This document shows positions 1 to 11,446 of a DNA stretch of 39,731 bases, piece after piece; position 1 is the first letter of the stretch; the number at the start of each line of letters is the position of its first letter. The stretch covers positions 1 through 39,731 of the forward strand of contig QKDL01000026.1 of assembly GCA_003252105.1 (NCBI GenBank). Direction: 5' to 3'. A program made the position numbers and the translations under genes. This DNA is from Arcobacter sp. Its GTDB lineage: Bacteria > Campylobacterota > Campylobacteria > Campylobacterales > Arcobacteraceae. The notes beneath the pieces were generated by a model. It saw nothing but the letters and a program-made list of their open reading frames with translations. It was not told where the DNA came from and did not search any database.

Positions 1-1347
1 GATACAGTTTTATTAGGAAACAAAAGACTTTATGATGCTATCAAAGAGAAAGAAAAACTTTATATGAGTGAAGAGTTTACTGATGAAGTAAACAATAGAT
101 TAGCAGAGTTAGAGATAGTTTGTGTTGAAGAAGATCCAACTTATGAGTATGATGTAAAAATTACAAAAATTTTAGAAGAGTTAGGTTTTCCTGCAAGTGA
201 ACATCAAGAGCTTATGAGTGCTTATACAGGTGGAGATAAATTCAAAGTTTTATTAGCACAGGTTTTATATCCAAAACCAGATGTATTATTTTTAGATGAG
301 CCTACAAATAACCTTGATATTGAGACAATTGGATGGTTAGAAAATCAACTACAACACCATGATGGTACAATGGTTGTAATCTCTCACGATAGACACTTTT
401 TAAATGCCGTTTGTACACATATTTTAGATGTAGATTTCAAACAAATCAGAGAGTTTACTGGAAACTATGATGATTGGTATATAGCTTCTACAGTTATTGC
501 AAAACAACAACAAGCTGATATGAACAAAAAACAAAAAGAGAAAGAAGAGTTAGAAAAATTCATCGCTAGATTCTCAGCAAATGCTTCAAAAGCAAAACAA
601 GCAACTTCAAGACAAAAACAACTAGATAAACTTGATATGGGATCAATCCAAATCTCAAGCAGACGTGACCCTTCTATTATCTTTAGACAAAAAAGAGAAG
701 TTGGTAAAGAGATTTTATTTGTAAAAAATATTTCTAAATCATATGATGGAGAAGTTGTATTAAATGATGTATCATTTTCTTTAGAAAAAGGTGATAAAAT
801 CGCTTTAATTGGACCTAATGGTATTGGTAAAACAACTCTTTGTGAAATTTTAGTTGAAAATATCAAACCAGATTCTGGTGAAGTTCAATGGGGTGCAACT
901 ATTCAAAATGGTTATTTCCCACAAAATGCAACTGATATAATTGATGGTGATATGACACTATATGATTGGTTGAGAAACTTTGACAGAGATGCAGATATTG
1001 CTGAGATTAGAAACTGTCTTGGAAGAATGTTATTTAATGGTCAAGAGCAAGAGAAAAAAGTTAAGTCTTGTTCTGGGGGTGAAAAACATAGAATGATGCT
1101 TTCTAAGATTATGCTTGAGCAACCAAACTTTATGATACTTGATGAGCCTACAAACCACTTAGACTTAGAAGCAATTATTGCACTTGGTGAAGGATTACTT
1201 GCTTATCCTGGTTCTGTTATTTGTGTATCACACGATAGGGAATTATTAGATGCTTTTGCAAATAGAATTATAGAAATTCAACCTGATGGGTCAATTATAG
1301 ACTTTAAAGGTTCATATGAAGAGTTTATTGAATCTAAACAATCTTAA
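1..1347 (+). CDS. ABC-F family ATPase (YbiT-like), 5' end cut by window
   Basis: Soluble ABC-F protein with two ATPase domains and no membrane segment. The frame is open from base 1, 21 codons before the first ATG at 64, so this is the C-terminal 448 residues of a protein that is usually about 530 aa. The first Walker A lies outside the window. The first domain keeps a signature-like TGGDKFKVLLAQ, a Walker B LFLDEPTNNLD and the ISHDRH switch. A charged linker (FSANASKAKQATSRQKQLDK) matches the P-site tRNA interaction motif. The second domain has Walker A GPNGIGKTT, signature CSGGEKHRMML, Walker B MILDEPTNHLD and SHDRE. Family members act on ribosomes, resolving stalled states or giving antibiotic protection. 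The YbiT-like assignment rests on domain style and is less sure than ABC-F itself. A strong hairpin terminator follows the stop. Confidence 0.93.
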   Translation, partial: DTVLLGNKRLYDAIKEKEKLYMSEEFTDEVNNRLAELEIVCVEEDPTYEYDVKITKILEELGFPASEHQELMSAYTGGDKFKVLLAQVLYPKPDVLFLDEPTNNLDIETIGWLENQLQHHDGTMVVISHDRHFLNAVCTHILDVDFKQIREFTGNYDDWYIASTVIAKQQQADMNKKQKEKEELEKFIARFSANASKAKQATSRQKQLDKLDMGSIQISSRRDPSIIFRQKREVGKEILFVKNISKSYDGEVVLNDVSFSLEKGDKIALIGPNGIGKTTLCEILVENIKPDSGEVQWGATIQNGYFPQNATDIIDGDMTLYDWLRNFDRDADIAEIRNCLGRMLFNGQEQEKKVKSCSGGEKHRMMLSKIMLEQPNFMILDEPTNHLDLEAIIALGEGLLAYPGSVICVSHDRELLDAFANRIIEIQPDGSIIDFKGSYEEFIESKQS

Positions 1348-1352
1348 TATAC

Positions 1353-1384
1353 AAAAAATCAAGAGAGTCAACTCTTGATTTTTT
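1353..1384 (+). terminator. Rho-independent terminator after the ABC-F gene
   Basis: A 13-bp perfect stem (1353-1365 with 1372-1384, core TCAAGAG/CTCTTGA flanked by A6/T6) surrounds a 6-base loop. The 3' arm ends in a run of T. It starts 5 bases after the ABC-F stop, so it ends that transcript. Confidence 0.85.
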
Positions 1385-1432
1385 ATTTATCTTTTATAGA
1401 CAATTCATAAAATTTAGACAAAAGTAAAAAAT

Positions 1433-1927
1433 ATGAATTTACAATATAGAACTGCTAATAAAAATGATTTTTTATCAATTTGTAAATTGCCCGAAAATAA
1501 ACAAGTGCTATTTTATATGTTTCCTAATGCTAAATATCCTTTAGATTATGAACAACTAAAAGAAACTCATAAAAAAAGATATTTCCCAACTGTATTTTTA
1601 CTCAATGAAAAAATTATCGGTTATTCAAATATATATTTTATGCCAAATGATGATGAACCACATATAGGACATGTGATACTTGATAAAAAATATCGGGGCA
1701 TGGGATTAGGTAAAGAGATTATGATGGTTATGATTAATATTGCATTAAAAGAATTTATCCCCAAAGAGATTAAACTAGCAGTGTTTGAAACAAATAAAAA
1801 TGTTTATGAATTATATAAATCTATGGGGTTTAAATCATATGAAACAAAATATAGAAAAGATTATAATGGCAAAAATCAGAAATTAATATTGATGAAATTA
1901 GAGTTTAACTTTTTATTAAATATTTAA
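1433..1927 (+). CDS. GNAT-family N-acetyltransferase
   Basis: Protein of 164 aa with the GNAT acetyl-CoA-binding fold. The core motif A is visible as HVILDKKYRGMGLGKEIM, with the Q/R-x-x-G-x-G loop seen as RGMGLG at about residues 93-98. A C-terminal NKNVYELYKSMGF segment is the usual motif B, with Tyr in the general-acid position. The family transfers an acetyl group from acetyl-CoA to an amine on a small molecule or protein; nothing here identifies the substrate. The ATG at 1433 has only a weak upstream ribosome binding site. The gene stands alone between the ABC-F terminator and a converging thioesterase gene, so it probably has its own promoter in the 85-base gap. Confidence 0.85.
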   Translation: MNLQYRTANKNDFLSICKLPENKQVLFYMFPNAKYPLDYEQLKETHKKRYFPTVFLLNEKIIGYSNIYFMPNDDEPHIGHVILDKKYRGMGLGKEIMMVMINIALKEFIPKEIKLAVFETNKNVYELYKSMGFKSYETKYRKDYNGKNQKLILMKLEFNFLLNI

Positions 1928-1997
1928 AATAATATACAAATAAAAAAGAGGAAATTATTAAAATCTCCCCTTTGATATAAAACTACAAAGCAAAAAT

Positions 1998-2471
1998 TTA
2001 TTTAGCGTGTCTTGATGCCATTCTCATCTCTCTTCTTTTGATAGCATCATTGTATCTTCTTTTCTCATCCTCTGTTTCTGGCTCTAATTTTGGAACTGGT
2101 GTTGTTTTTCCATTTTCGTCCATAGCAATCATCGTAAAGTAACATACATTTGTATTTTTCAATGTATGATCTTTAATATCCTCTGAGATAACTTTGATAC
2201 CAATCTCCATTGATGTTCTACCTGTATAGTTAACAGACGCATGGAAAGTTACTAATGAACCAATTTTAATTGGATTTTTAAATAGTACCATATCTACTGA
2301 TAAAGTCACAGCATACATCCCTGTATATCTTGCTGCACAAGCATATGCAACATGGTCTAACATTTTTAAAATCTCACCACCATGTACATTTTTACCTGAA
2401 AAGTTAGCTTTATCAGGAGTCATTAACATTGTCATAGTCAATGACTTTTCTCTTCTAATCTCATTACTCAT
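1998..2471 (-). CDS. Acyl-CoA thioesterase (hot-dog fold, YciA/BACH type)
   Basis: Cytosolic hot-dog acyl-CoA thioester hydrolase that releases free acid and CoA. The active-site helix signature is clear: ANFSGKNVHGGEILKMLD near residues 22-39, matching the N-x-x-G-x-x-x-GG-x-L-x-x-x-D pattern. I start at the ATG at 2471 (MSNEIRREK) because AAGGGAAG lies at the right spacing upstream; a start 10 codons earlier would add a Lys-rich MTKKKKGRIT with no good ribosome site. That gives 157 aa, normal for the family. The C-terminus is charged and probably disordered. It is monocistronic, converging on the GNAT gene. Fatty-acyl chain preference cannot be read from sequence. Confidence 0.88.
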   Translation of the reverse strand: MSNEIRREKSLTMTMLMTPDKANFSGKNVHGGEILKMLDHVAYACAARYTGMYAVTLSVDMVLFKNPIKIGSLVTFHASVNYTGRTSMEIGIKVISEDIKDHTLKNTNVCYFTMIAMDENGKTTPVPKLEPETEDEKRRYNDAIKRREMRMASRHAK

Positions 2472-2664
2472 TGTTATTCTTCCCTTTTTCTTTTTTGTCA
2501 ATAGTTATTATAAAATAATAAAAGAGAAAAATTAAGCTTATTTATTAATTTAATTTATAATATATAAAAAGTATATAAAATGGTAACATTTTTAATATAT
2601 AGTGATTAATTTAGTGTGATTAGATTGTTACGTTTTGTATAGATATTAATCATTTGGAGATAAA

Positions 2665-4619
<1,955 letters not shown>

Positions 4620-4632
4620 CTATAAACTCTCT

Positions 4633-5331
4633 TTAAATTTTTTGTAATATATCAACTCTAAATGGTTTTAAAAATGTTATTTCCCCAGTTGAATGTTTTT
4701 CATAAGCATTTTTTACTTTTTGGATAAGTTCTTCTGAATGAACCTTGTCTAAGTGAGTTACATCCATTTGTCTTGTTTTAAAATCTTCAAAATTTTTATA
4801 TGAAACAGGAGTTTGAAAAAATATCTCTTTAAATAGTTTAAACTCCTCATTTTCAACAGCTTTTTTAATATGTTCAAAGGCTATTTTTCTTACCTCTTCT
4901 TCATTGTGGAAAATAGCCACTAAAGCATTTTGTTCTCCTAAATGTAAAGGTTCACTAATATAAACCAAACCATTTGGTTTTAAAACTCTTTTGATTTCAC
5001 TAAGTGCTTTTGCCATATTTTCTTCTGGTACATGATGAAAAGATTTAAACATCATAACTATATCTACAGTTTCATCTTCAAGTTTTATATCTTCTGCTGG
5101 ATAGTCTTTAAATTGAATATTTTCAATATTTAGTTTTAGATTTTTTTCATGTTGAATTTTATCAACTTCACACGCTATAATTTTTCTATTTTCACCATTT
5201 GATGCTAATTTTTTAGTCATGGCTGCACCACCACAACCTAGTTCTAAAATAGTTTTATTGTCTAAGTTTAGTGTTTCAAGTAAATAAATCTCTTCAATTG
5301 TTTGTGTAATATTTTCTTCTAATAGTTTCAT
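4633..5331 (-). CDS. Class I SAM-dependent methyltransferase
   Basis: A 232-aa Rossmann-fold methyltransferase. Motif I is ILELGCGGAAMTKKLA (residues about 28-43), motif II CEVDK, and the motif IV region MFKSFHHVPEENMAKALSEI carries the usual loop after strand 4. LKPNGLVYISEP is motif VI. This is the UbiE/methyltransf_11 type, which acts on small molecules as a rule, but the substrate is not identifiable. The ATG is preceded by AAAGGA 5-6 bases upstream. It lies just upstream of ligA on the same strand, a link that looks like transcriptional convenience rather than a shared pathway. Confidence 0.88.
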   Translation of the reverse strand: MKLLEENITQTIEEIYLLETLNLDNKTILELGCGGAAMTKKLASNGENRKIIACEVDKIQHEKNLKLNIENIQFKDYPAEDIKLEDETVDIVMMFKSFHHVPEENMAKALSEIKRVLKPNGLVYISEPLHLGEQNALVAIFHNEEEVRKIAFEHIKKAVENEEFKLFKEIFFQTPVSYKNFEDFKTRQMDVTHLDKVHSEELIQKVKNAYEKHSTGEITFLKPFRVDILQKI

Positions 5332-5392
5332 ATATTTCCTTTAAAAAAATTATTATACTAAATTTTGATATAATAAACGAAATGGAGGAATT

Positions 5393-5740
5393 ATGAGTTA
5401 CGAAGAGATATTTATTTTAGGTTGGAATCTAAATATTTTGATGTTTGTTATAAATTTTATTATTGCTTTGGCAACTATGACATCAAAACCAAAAGAACAA
5501 CTTTTTGTGGAAAATAAGATATTAACAAGTCTTAAAAATGAATTTGATAAATATTATCCATATAGAAAATATGAAACATTGGCAACATATTTTATCCCTT
5601 TTACTGCGTTTTTTAGAATGTGTTATAGAATAATTGAAATGTATTTTTTCTTTAGTAGAAATAGAGGTACAAAAATGTTTGATTATATGATTTACAAATA
5701 TCAATCAGATATAGAGTTGGCTAAAAATAGATTAAAATAA
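5393..5740 (+). CDS. Small membrane protein of unknown function
   Basis: A 115-aa protein I do not recognise. Residues about 7-29 (LGWNLNILMFVINFIIALAT) form one clear membrane segment, and a second hydrophobic stretch lies near residues 64-85 (YFIPFTAFFRMCYRIIEMYFFF). Between them is a charged loop rich in Lys, Glu and Tyr, and the C-terminus is basic. The start is well supported by GGAGG 5 bases before the ATG. Its stop lies one base before the ATG of the kinase-like gene, so the two are translated from one message. Function is unknown. Confidence 0.72.
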   Translation: MSYEEIFILGWNLNILMFVINFIIALATMTSKPKEQLFVENKILTSLKNEFDKYYPYRKYETLATYFIPFTAFFRMCYRIIEMYFFFSRNRGTKMFDYMIYKYQSDIELAKNRLK

Positions 5741-5741
5741 A

Positions 5742-6509
5742 ATGTCAATTTTTATTAAAGAAAACTTTATAGATAATGATTCTTTAATAAAAGAGGTTGA
5801 AGCTCTCAACCTTTTAAAAAAAACTTTAGATGATTCAAATAATAGTTTGATCAAAATCCCAAAAATATATAAATATGATAAAAAACAAATAAAGATGGAA
5901 AAGATAAATCAATCTTTTCCAACTAAATTACAGCAAGAGTTATTTGCAGTAGGATTAGCAAAACTTCATAGTATCAAGCAAAAAGAGTATGGCTTTTATA
6001 GTGATAATTATATAGGTTTAAATATTCAAAAAAATATATTAAGCGAAAATTGGGGAGAGTTTTTTTATAACTATAGACTTTTATACCAAATAAATCTAAT
6101 AAAAGATTTAGAAATAAAAGAACATTTTTTAACTACATTTGAGAATCTAAAAAATGGTTTGATTGATTTTTTAAATGATAATACTTCCTATGCTTCTTTA
6201 GTTCATGGTGATTTATGGAGTGGAAATGTTTTATATTCTAATACAGATATCTATTTGATTGATCCTGCTTTATATTATGGTGACAGTGAAGTTGATATTG
6301 CAATGACAGAGATGTTTGGTGGTTTTAAAAATGAGTTTTATTTAAGTTATAAAAAAGAAAAACCTTTTACAAAAAACTACGAAGATAAAAAAATAATTTA
6401 TAATTTATATCATTTTTTAAATCATTATAATATTTTTGGTTCAAGTTATTTATCTTCATGTTTATCATATTTGGACTTTATAAAATCAAGTAACCTTAAA
6501 AATTATTAA
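5742..6509 (+). CDS. Fructosamine/aminoglycoside kinase-fold phosphotransferase (FN3K-like)
   Basis: A 255-aa protein of the fructosamine-3-kinase/APH superfamily. The catalytic loop is LVHGDLWSGNVLY near residues 158-170 (HGDxxxxN, with the family-typical LWSGN), followed by the Mg-binding LIDPALYYGDSEVDIAM. The N-terminal lobe has a Lys-Met-Glu (IKMEKI) region and an AxxLAxLH-like stretch (VGLAKLHSIKQKEYGF) that is characteristic of FN3K. Known members phosphorylate ketosamines on glycated proteins or free sugars, which helps remove glycation damage; that role here is inference from the motif. It is coupled one base after the membrane-protein stop, and the pair has no other close partner. 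Confidence 0.8.
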   Translation: MSIFIKENFIDNDSLIKEVEALNLLKKTLDDSNNSLIKIPKIYKYDKKQIKMEKINQSFPTKLQQELFAVGLAKLHSIKQKEYGFYSDNYIGLNIQKNILSENWGEFFYNYRLLYQINLIKDLEIKEHFLTTFENLKNGLIDFLNDNTSYASLVHGDLWSGNVLYSNTDIYLIDPALYYGDSEVDIAMTEMFGGFKNEFYLSYKKEKPFTKNYEDKKIIYNLYHFLNHYNIFGSSYLSSCLSYLDFIKSSNLKNY

Positions 6510-6572
6510 GGTAATCAAAGTGTAATTTTAATGTGGTAGTGTTCCAATCTATCTTATATACTTGGAGCAACT

Positions 6573-9530
6573 ATGCATAACTTATCATTGAGAAATAAAA
6601 TCATACTTATTTTAACACTACCTATAATAGCAATATTGTTTTTATCGGGTGAAACATTACTTGAAAAGCTCAATAATAAAAAAGCAATAGAGAAAACTAG
6701 TAACTATTTTGAACTATCTTTAATCTCTACAAAACTACTTAATAGTCTAAAAGATGAAAGAGAATTCAGTTTATTATTTATTAATACTTCTGGTAAGAAT
6801 TATTCTAATGAATTATCAAATAATATAAAATATACTAATAAAAATATTGAAAATTTAGAATTATTTTTTAATTCTTTTAATTCTAGTTTATACTCTGAAA
6901 AAGTTACAGATAATATTAATCAAATTAGAATAGATTTTAAAAAATTAAAAGAGATTAGAGAAAAGATAAATCAACTTTCATTAAGTGATGAAGCTATATT
7001 AGAATTTTATTCAAGTTTAAATTCAAAACTTTTATTCTTTTTAGATGATTTATTAGTTTACAGTAATGATGGAGTGTTATCAAAGAAAATACAAGCTTTT
7101 CAAAATATAGTAAATGTAACTGATTCCTCTTTTTCAGAAAGAAGAGTATTACGTAATACTTTTGAAAAAGGTATTTTAACTTATGAAGATTATTCAAAGT
7201 TTAGCGCTTCTGTTGCAACACAAAATACATATTTAAACCTTTTTAAAAAAGTTGTTTCAAAAGATGAATTAAAAGAGTTTGAAAAAGAGTTTAAAAGTTG
7301 TGAAGCTTGTGAAAAAGTAGAAGAATTTAGAACAATTATAGAAAATAAAGCTCAAAAAAATGAGATACTTGCAAGGGTAATACAATTATCTGGTTTTGGT
7401 GGATTAATCCATTTTTATAAAGATTATATTTTAAAATCAGATGATAAATATTTAAATAAAATTCAAAGACAACACTCTAGTATTTTAAGAGAATTAAACA
7501 AATATAGAAGAATGGATGGTACTACAAAAGATGAAATAAAACTAATCAAAACAATTAAAAATTTATTTGATCAATATATGGGGTATTCAGTTGATATTAT
7601 GGATGCAAAAGCTTCAGGTAAATCAATTGAAGAGATTGATTCATCAATAGATATTGATAATCTTCCTGCTATAAACGCTCTTTCTGATTTAAACAACAAT
7701 ATCTATGGAACAGATTTTAACAAATGGTTTGAAGTCTCTTCAAATAGAATAGAGTATTTTAAAAAATATGAAAATAAATTAACAGATGAAATAAAAACTT
7801 ATATTGATAATAAAACTTCACAACTAGAAACAGGTTTTATAACAACATCTGTTGTGGTATTTATTGTAATTGTATTAGTATTTTTTGTAAGTATGCTTAT
7901 AGCTAGGAAAATAGTATCTGCATTACACACTTTTAAACAAGGGCTAGAGTATTCATTTGAATATGTAATAAGAGAAAAAGAGTATTTAAAACCTATTGAA
8001 GTGATTGGTAGTGATGAGTTTGCACAAATGAACCAACATATGAACTTACAAATGGAAAAAGTGAAAAACTTTATAGAACAAGATAAAGAGGTTGTAGCTG
8101 AGATTACTGATGTAGTAGAAAAAGTATCAAATGGTTTCTTGGAATACAATATAAATAAAAAAGGTGCTACACAAGAGGTTGAATCTTTAAGACAAATTAT
8201 TAATCAAATGATATTTTTCACAAAAAGAAAAGTTGATAATATCAATAAAGTTTTAGATAATTATGCTATTGGAAAATATAATTTTAGATTAACAGATGAT
8301 GAAAAAATAGGGATGTATGGAGATTTTGGTAGTTTATCTGCTGGTTCTACTTTATTAGGACAGTCTATATCTCAACTAATTGCTATGATTTCAAATGCAG
8401 GTGAAGAGTTACAAGCTAATACTACAACTTTAACCTCTTCTTCACAAAGTTTATCAAATAGTGCAAATGAACAAGCTACATCTTTAGAAGAAACAGCAGC
8501 TTCAATAGAACAAATTACAAATAATATGAAATCTAGTTCTAATGATGTATCAAAGATGTTATCAATAGCTGATGAATTAAATCAAAGTGCAAAAATAGGA
8601 AATACACAAGCACAAAATACTGTTGTATCAATGGATGAGATAAATAACAAAGTAAGTGCTATTAGTGAAGCAATTTCAGTAATAGACCAAATAGCTTTCC
8701 AAACAAATATCTTATCACTAAATGCTGCAGTTGAAGCTGCAACAGCAGGTGAAGCAGGGAAAGGTTTTGCAGTAGTAGCTCAAGAGGTTAGAAATCTTGC
8801 TAATCGTTCTGCAGAAGCAGCAAATAGTATAAAAAAACTTGTAGAAGATGCAACAATAAAATCAAACGAAGGTAAAAATATTGCAACTGATATGATAAAA
8901 GGTTATGAAAATTTATCAAATAAAATTTTAGATACAAAAAATATTATTGATAACGTATCAACTGCTATAAAAGAGCAAGAAGTAGGTATGATACAAATAA
9001 ATGAAGCAATAGTAACTTTAGATAGAATGACACAAAAAAATGCACTTACTTCATCAAATATTGATCAATTATCAAAAGAGGTTGCTTTACTTTCAACTAG
9101 ACTTTTAGGGATAACACAAAAGGCACAAATAAATGATAAATACTATTATATGGTTGATGATGTAGATTTAATCCAAGAGATATCAAAATATAAAAATGAA
9201 CATATAAACTTTAAGAAAAAAAGTTTTTCTAATCTAAATAGTTTTGAAAACCATAAAGTTACAGATTTTAAATCTTGTAATTTAGGAATATGGATTATAG
9301 CTTGTGAAAAAGAGCAAAAAGCATTTACTAAATCAACTGAGTGGTCAACTTTAAAACAAAGACATCAATTAGTTCATGAAAAAGTACAAGAGTTTATGGT
9401 TTTAAATGCAAATAGAGTATCAAATGAAGAGTTAAAAAATCTTGCAAAAGAGATTGAATTTATGACTGGAAAAATATTTAGTTCATTAAATGATATTGCA
9501 GTTGTAAATACTAATCTAATTAGGGGGTAG
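6573..9530 (+). CDS. Methyl-accepting chemotaxis protein with NIT sensor and C-terminal CZB domain
   Basis: A 985-aa chemoreceptor. TM1 lies at residues 8-27 and TM2 at about 422-444. The region between is all-helical and begins with [16 protein letters not shown], as in NIT (nitrate/nitrite-sensing) domains. A HAMP follows TM2, then a second HAMP-like stretch to about residue 605. The signalling hairpin tip, with [21 protein letters not shown] near residues 726-746, is canonical for CheA/CheW coupling. The C-terminal part has H877, C902 (in CNLGIW), H931 and H935 (RHQLVHE), the 3-His/1-Cys pattern of the CZB zinc-binding domain. The start is supported by GGAG before the ATG. CZB domains in other receptors sense zinc or oxidants. 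The ligand of the large periplasmic NIT-like part is inferred, not shown. Confidence 0.93.
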   Translation: MHNLSLRNKIILILTLPIIAILFLSGETLLEKLNNKKAIEKTSNYFELSLISTKLLNSLKDEREFSLLFINTSGKNYSNELSNNIKYTNKNIENLELFFNSFNSSLYSEKVTDNINQIRIDFKKLKEIREKINQLSLSDEAILEFYSSLNSKLLFFLDDLLVYSNDGVLSKKIQAFQNIVNVTDSSFSERRVLRNTFEKGILTYEDYSKFSASVATQNTYLNLFKKVVSKDELKEFEKEFKSCEACEKVEEFRTIIENKAQKNEILARVIQLSGFGGLIHFYKDYILKSDDKYLNKIQRQHSSILRELNKYRRMDGTTKDEIKLIKTIKNLFDQYMGYSVDIMDAKASGKSIEEIDSSIDIDNLPAINALSDLNNNIYGTDFNKWFEVSSNRIEYFKKYENKLTDEIKTYIDNKTSQLETGFITTSVVVFIVIVLVFFVSMLIARKIVSALHTFKQGLEYSFEYVIREKEYLKPIEVIGSDEFAQMNQHMNLQMEKVKNFIEQDKEVVAEITDVVEKVSNGFLEYNINKKGATQEVESLRQIINQMIFFTKRKVDNINKVLDNYAIGKYNFRLTDDEKIGMYGDFGSLSAGSTLLGQSISQLIAMISNAGEELQANTTTLTSSSQSLSNSANEQATSLEETAASIEQITNNMKSSSNDVSKMLSIADELNQSAKIGNTQAQNTVVSMDEINNKVSAISEAISVIDQIAFQTNILSLNAAVEAATAGEAGKGFAVVAQEVRNLANRSAEAANSIKKLVEDATIKSNEGKNIATDMIKGYENLSNKILDTKNIIDNVSTAIKEQEVGMIQINEAIVTLDRMTQKNALTSSNIDQLSKEVALLSTRLLGITQKAQINDKYYYMVDDVDLIQEISKYKNEHINFKKKSFSNLNSFENHKVTDFKSCNLGIWIIACEKEQKAFTKSTEWSTLKQRHQLVHEKVQEFMVLNANRVSNEELKNLAKEIEFMTGKIFSSLNDIAVVNTNLIRG

Positions 9531-9625
9531 ATATAAGTTAATCTTATATTAAAATTAATAAAAACTTAACTTTAATATTGTATTATTCTATCATAACTAT
9601 ATATTATGCATAAATTATAAGAAAT

Positions 9626-9631
9626 TATAAT
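9626..9631 (+). promoter_or_regulatory. Candidate -10 box for the NifX-like gene
   Basis: TATAAT lies 16 bases before the ATG at 9648 and is preceded by AT-rich DNA. No -35 box is evident; Campylobacterota sigma-70 promoters often lack one. The short leader leaves room for the AAGGA ribosome site but only a very short untranslated region, so the start of transcription is uncertain. Confidence 0.35.
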
Positions 9632-9647
9632 ATATAAGGATAGAAAA

Positions 9648-10094
9648 ATGGTAACATTTCCATTAAAAACAAGTAAAGAAAATGCTGCTATCTCACCACT
9701 GTTTGGTAAGGCAAAATATTTTGCATTTTATGATGGTGTAGAGTTAAAAGTTGAAGAAAACCCTTATAAAAAAGGTTCTGAACTTATAAATTGGTTTTTA
9801 GAAAAAAAGGTTGATACTGTTGTGATACAAGAGATGGGAACAAAACCTTTTGAAAAAATATCAAATAGTAAGTTAAAAGTACTTTTTGCAGGTGAGGGTA
9901 GGGTTACAACACAAGAGATTGTAAAAAAGATTTTGAATAATGAATTAGAAGAGTTAACAACTGCTCAATTAGAACAAATTGTTAAAAACCATAAAGGTGA
10001 AAAGTCTGAATCTTCTTGTCATTCTGGCAATCAAAACACTAAAAAAACTTGCCATAAAAAGATGAAAGCACAACACAAGTACGTTTTTATATAA
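9648..10094 (+). CDS. NifX/NifB-type dinitrogenase cofactor domain protein with Cys/His tail
   Basis: A 148-aa protein. Residues about 1-100 match the Nitro_FeMo-Co domain found in NifX, NifY and the C-terminus of NifB, and in proteins outside nitrogen fixation: opening SKENAAISPLFGKAKYFAFYD, a central VDTVVIQEMGTKPFEKI, and LFAGEGRVTTQEIVKKI. The tail (about 116-148) is Lys-rich with SSCHSG and TCHKK, two Cys-His pairs that could bind a metal. The family binds or handles iron-sulphur or iron-molybdenum clusters. No nif genes are in view, so a general metal-cluster or redox role is more likely than nitrogenase assembly. AAGGA precedes the ATG. Confidence 0.8.
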   Translation: MVTFPLKTSKENAAISPLFGKAKYFAFYDGVELKVEENPYKKGSELINWFLEKKVDTVVIQEMGTKPFEKISNSKLKVLFAGEGRVTTQEIVKKILNNELEELTTAQLEQIVKNHKGEKSESSCHSGNQNTKKTCHKKMKAQHKYVFI

Positions 10095-10100
10095 AAATAG

Positions 10101-10123
10101 GATACAAGGTGATTCCTTGTATC
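10101..10123 (-). terminator. Hairpin terminator between the NifX-like and REC-PAS genes
   Basis: A perfect 9-bp stem GATACAAGG/CCTTGTATC with a 5-base loop begins at the base after the minus-strand REC-PAS stop codon. On the minus strand it is followed by CTATTTTTATA, so it mainly ends the REC-PAS transcript. It may also serve the converging NifX-like gene. Confidence 0.6.
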
Positions 10124-11356
10124 TTAAACTGCTTGTTTTTGCATCTCTTTATTTTTATTATTTAAAAGATCTAAAAGACCAGTAATTCTATGATTTTTAT
10201 AATCTAATTCTTTTTCTAAATTTGCATATTTTTCTCTTAATATTTTTAGTTCACTTTCCAAATATTTTAATTGTCTTGTTTGGATATCTATCTTTTTTTT
10301 CTTTTCCTCTACTGAATCAGCATATGTTTTTATCTCTTCATTTTTTGTATATATAATTTTTTCATGTTTTGAATTTAGATTTTCCATTTGTAATTCATAA
10401 TGATTTAATTGTCTCTCTTTAGACAAGGCTCTTTTCTTTTCAACTTCTAATAGATGATTTGCATTTTCAAGATAACTTTCTTGGCTTTGTAATTTATGTG
10501 ATAGTTCATAAATTAGTTTTCTATATTCATTCTCTTTTTTGTTTGATTTTTGAATATTATATAAAACTTTTTTATAAAAATCTCTTTTTTTTAGATTTTC
10601 TTGAGTAGTTAAAAATGCAACTGTAATATATTCATCTTCTAAAGAGTTTGTTTTAAATATTGTGCTATTTAGGTAAAATTCTTCATCTTTTTTAGATAAA
10701 AATTTTGTATCTCCTTGGTATAGTTCACCATTTTTTAATTTTTCCCAAGTATCTTCTATAACCACTTTTGATACATTTGGATGAATTAAATCTTTTAAGT
10801 TTAATGTTTCAATTTCTTTTTCTGAATATCCTGAAACCTCTTGCATAGCTTTATTCATATAAGTAATCTGACCATCTTCATTCATTTTAAAAATTAATGA
10901 AACATTATCCACTGATTCTATATAGTTTTGTATCTCTTTTTGTTTGTTGTCAAGTTTTTTTTGTAAGAACAATTTTTCACATACGAAATCTATCTTTTGT
11001 AGTAGATTATGTATATTTATTGGTTTAAACATATAATAACTTATATTTAAATCAACTGCATCCAAAATAGTTTTAGAATCAGTTCTATCAGTAATAAAGA
11101 TAAATGGTAGATTAAAATTACTCTCTCTAATTTTTCTTAATAGTTCTATACCATCTAAATTTCTTAAAGTAATTTTTGAGATAATCAAATCAATATTTTT
11201 ATCATTTTGAGAATATATCTCGTAAGCTTTTTCTCCATCTTCAGCTTCGTAAATAGTTGTAAAATATTTTTGTAATGTTTCTAATAAACTTTTTCTTTCT
11301 TCTGCTGAATCTTCAACAATCAATATTTTTATCTCTTGTAAATAGTTTGAACTCAT
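10124..11356 (-). CDS. Receiver-PAS-coiled-coil protein with a degenerate phosphoacceptor site
   Basis: A 410-aa signalling protein with no output enzyme or DNA-binding domain. Residues 8-125 are a CheY-like receiver. The acidic pair (E15-D16), T89 and K111 of the active site are present, but the phosphoacceptor position is lysine: LIISKITLRNLDGIELL, where K61 replaces Asp. A PAS domain follows at about 140-255 (FKMNEDGQITYMNKAMQEVSGYSEKEIE), and then a long charged coiled coil (about 265-400). It is probably a pseudo-receiver scaffold or sensor that responds to PAS ligand or to partner binding instead of phosphorylation. AAAGGAG sits before the ATG. No histidine kinase is adjacent. Confidence 0.88.
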   Translation of the reverse strand: MSSNYLQEIKILIVEDSAEERKSLLETLQKYFTTIYEAEDGEKAYEIYSQNDKNIDLIISKITLRNLDGIELLRKIRESNFNLPFIFITDRTDSKTILDAVDLNISYYMFKPINIHNLLQKIDFVCEKLFLQKKLDNKQKEIQNYIESVDNVSLIFKMNEDGQITYMNKAMQEVSGYSEKEIETLNLKDLIHPNVSKVVIEDTWEKLKNGELYQGDTKFLSKKDEEFYLNSTIFKTNSLEDEYITVAFLTTQENLKKRDFYKKVLYNIQKSNKKENEYRKLIYELSHKLQSQESYLENANHLLEVEKKRALSKERQLNHYELQMENLNSKHEKIIYTKNEEIKTYADSVEEKKKKIDIQTRQLKYLESELKILREKYANLEKELDYKNHRITGLLDLLNNKNKEMQKQAV

Positions 11357-11446
11357 ACTGAACTCCTTTTACTATCTTTAAGTTCATTTTATCAGTTAAA
11401 AGTATTACAATGGTACTAAAAAGAATTAGTTCTGATAAAAAATCTC

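Noticed and set aside
465..866. Minus-strand ORF of 133 aa inside the ABC-F gene
   Set aside because: It runs opposite a clearly functional ATPase, has no family motif and is Ser/Phe/Ile-rich as expected for an antisense frame.
1928..1997. Terminator between the GNAT and thioesterase genes
   Set aside because: Only a weakly paired stem (AAAGAGG against CCCCTTT) with mismatches; not convincing.
9648..10094. Evidence for nitrogen fixation in this organism
   Set aside because: The NifX-like domain alone is common in non-fixers, and no nif structural genes are in the window.
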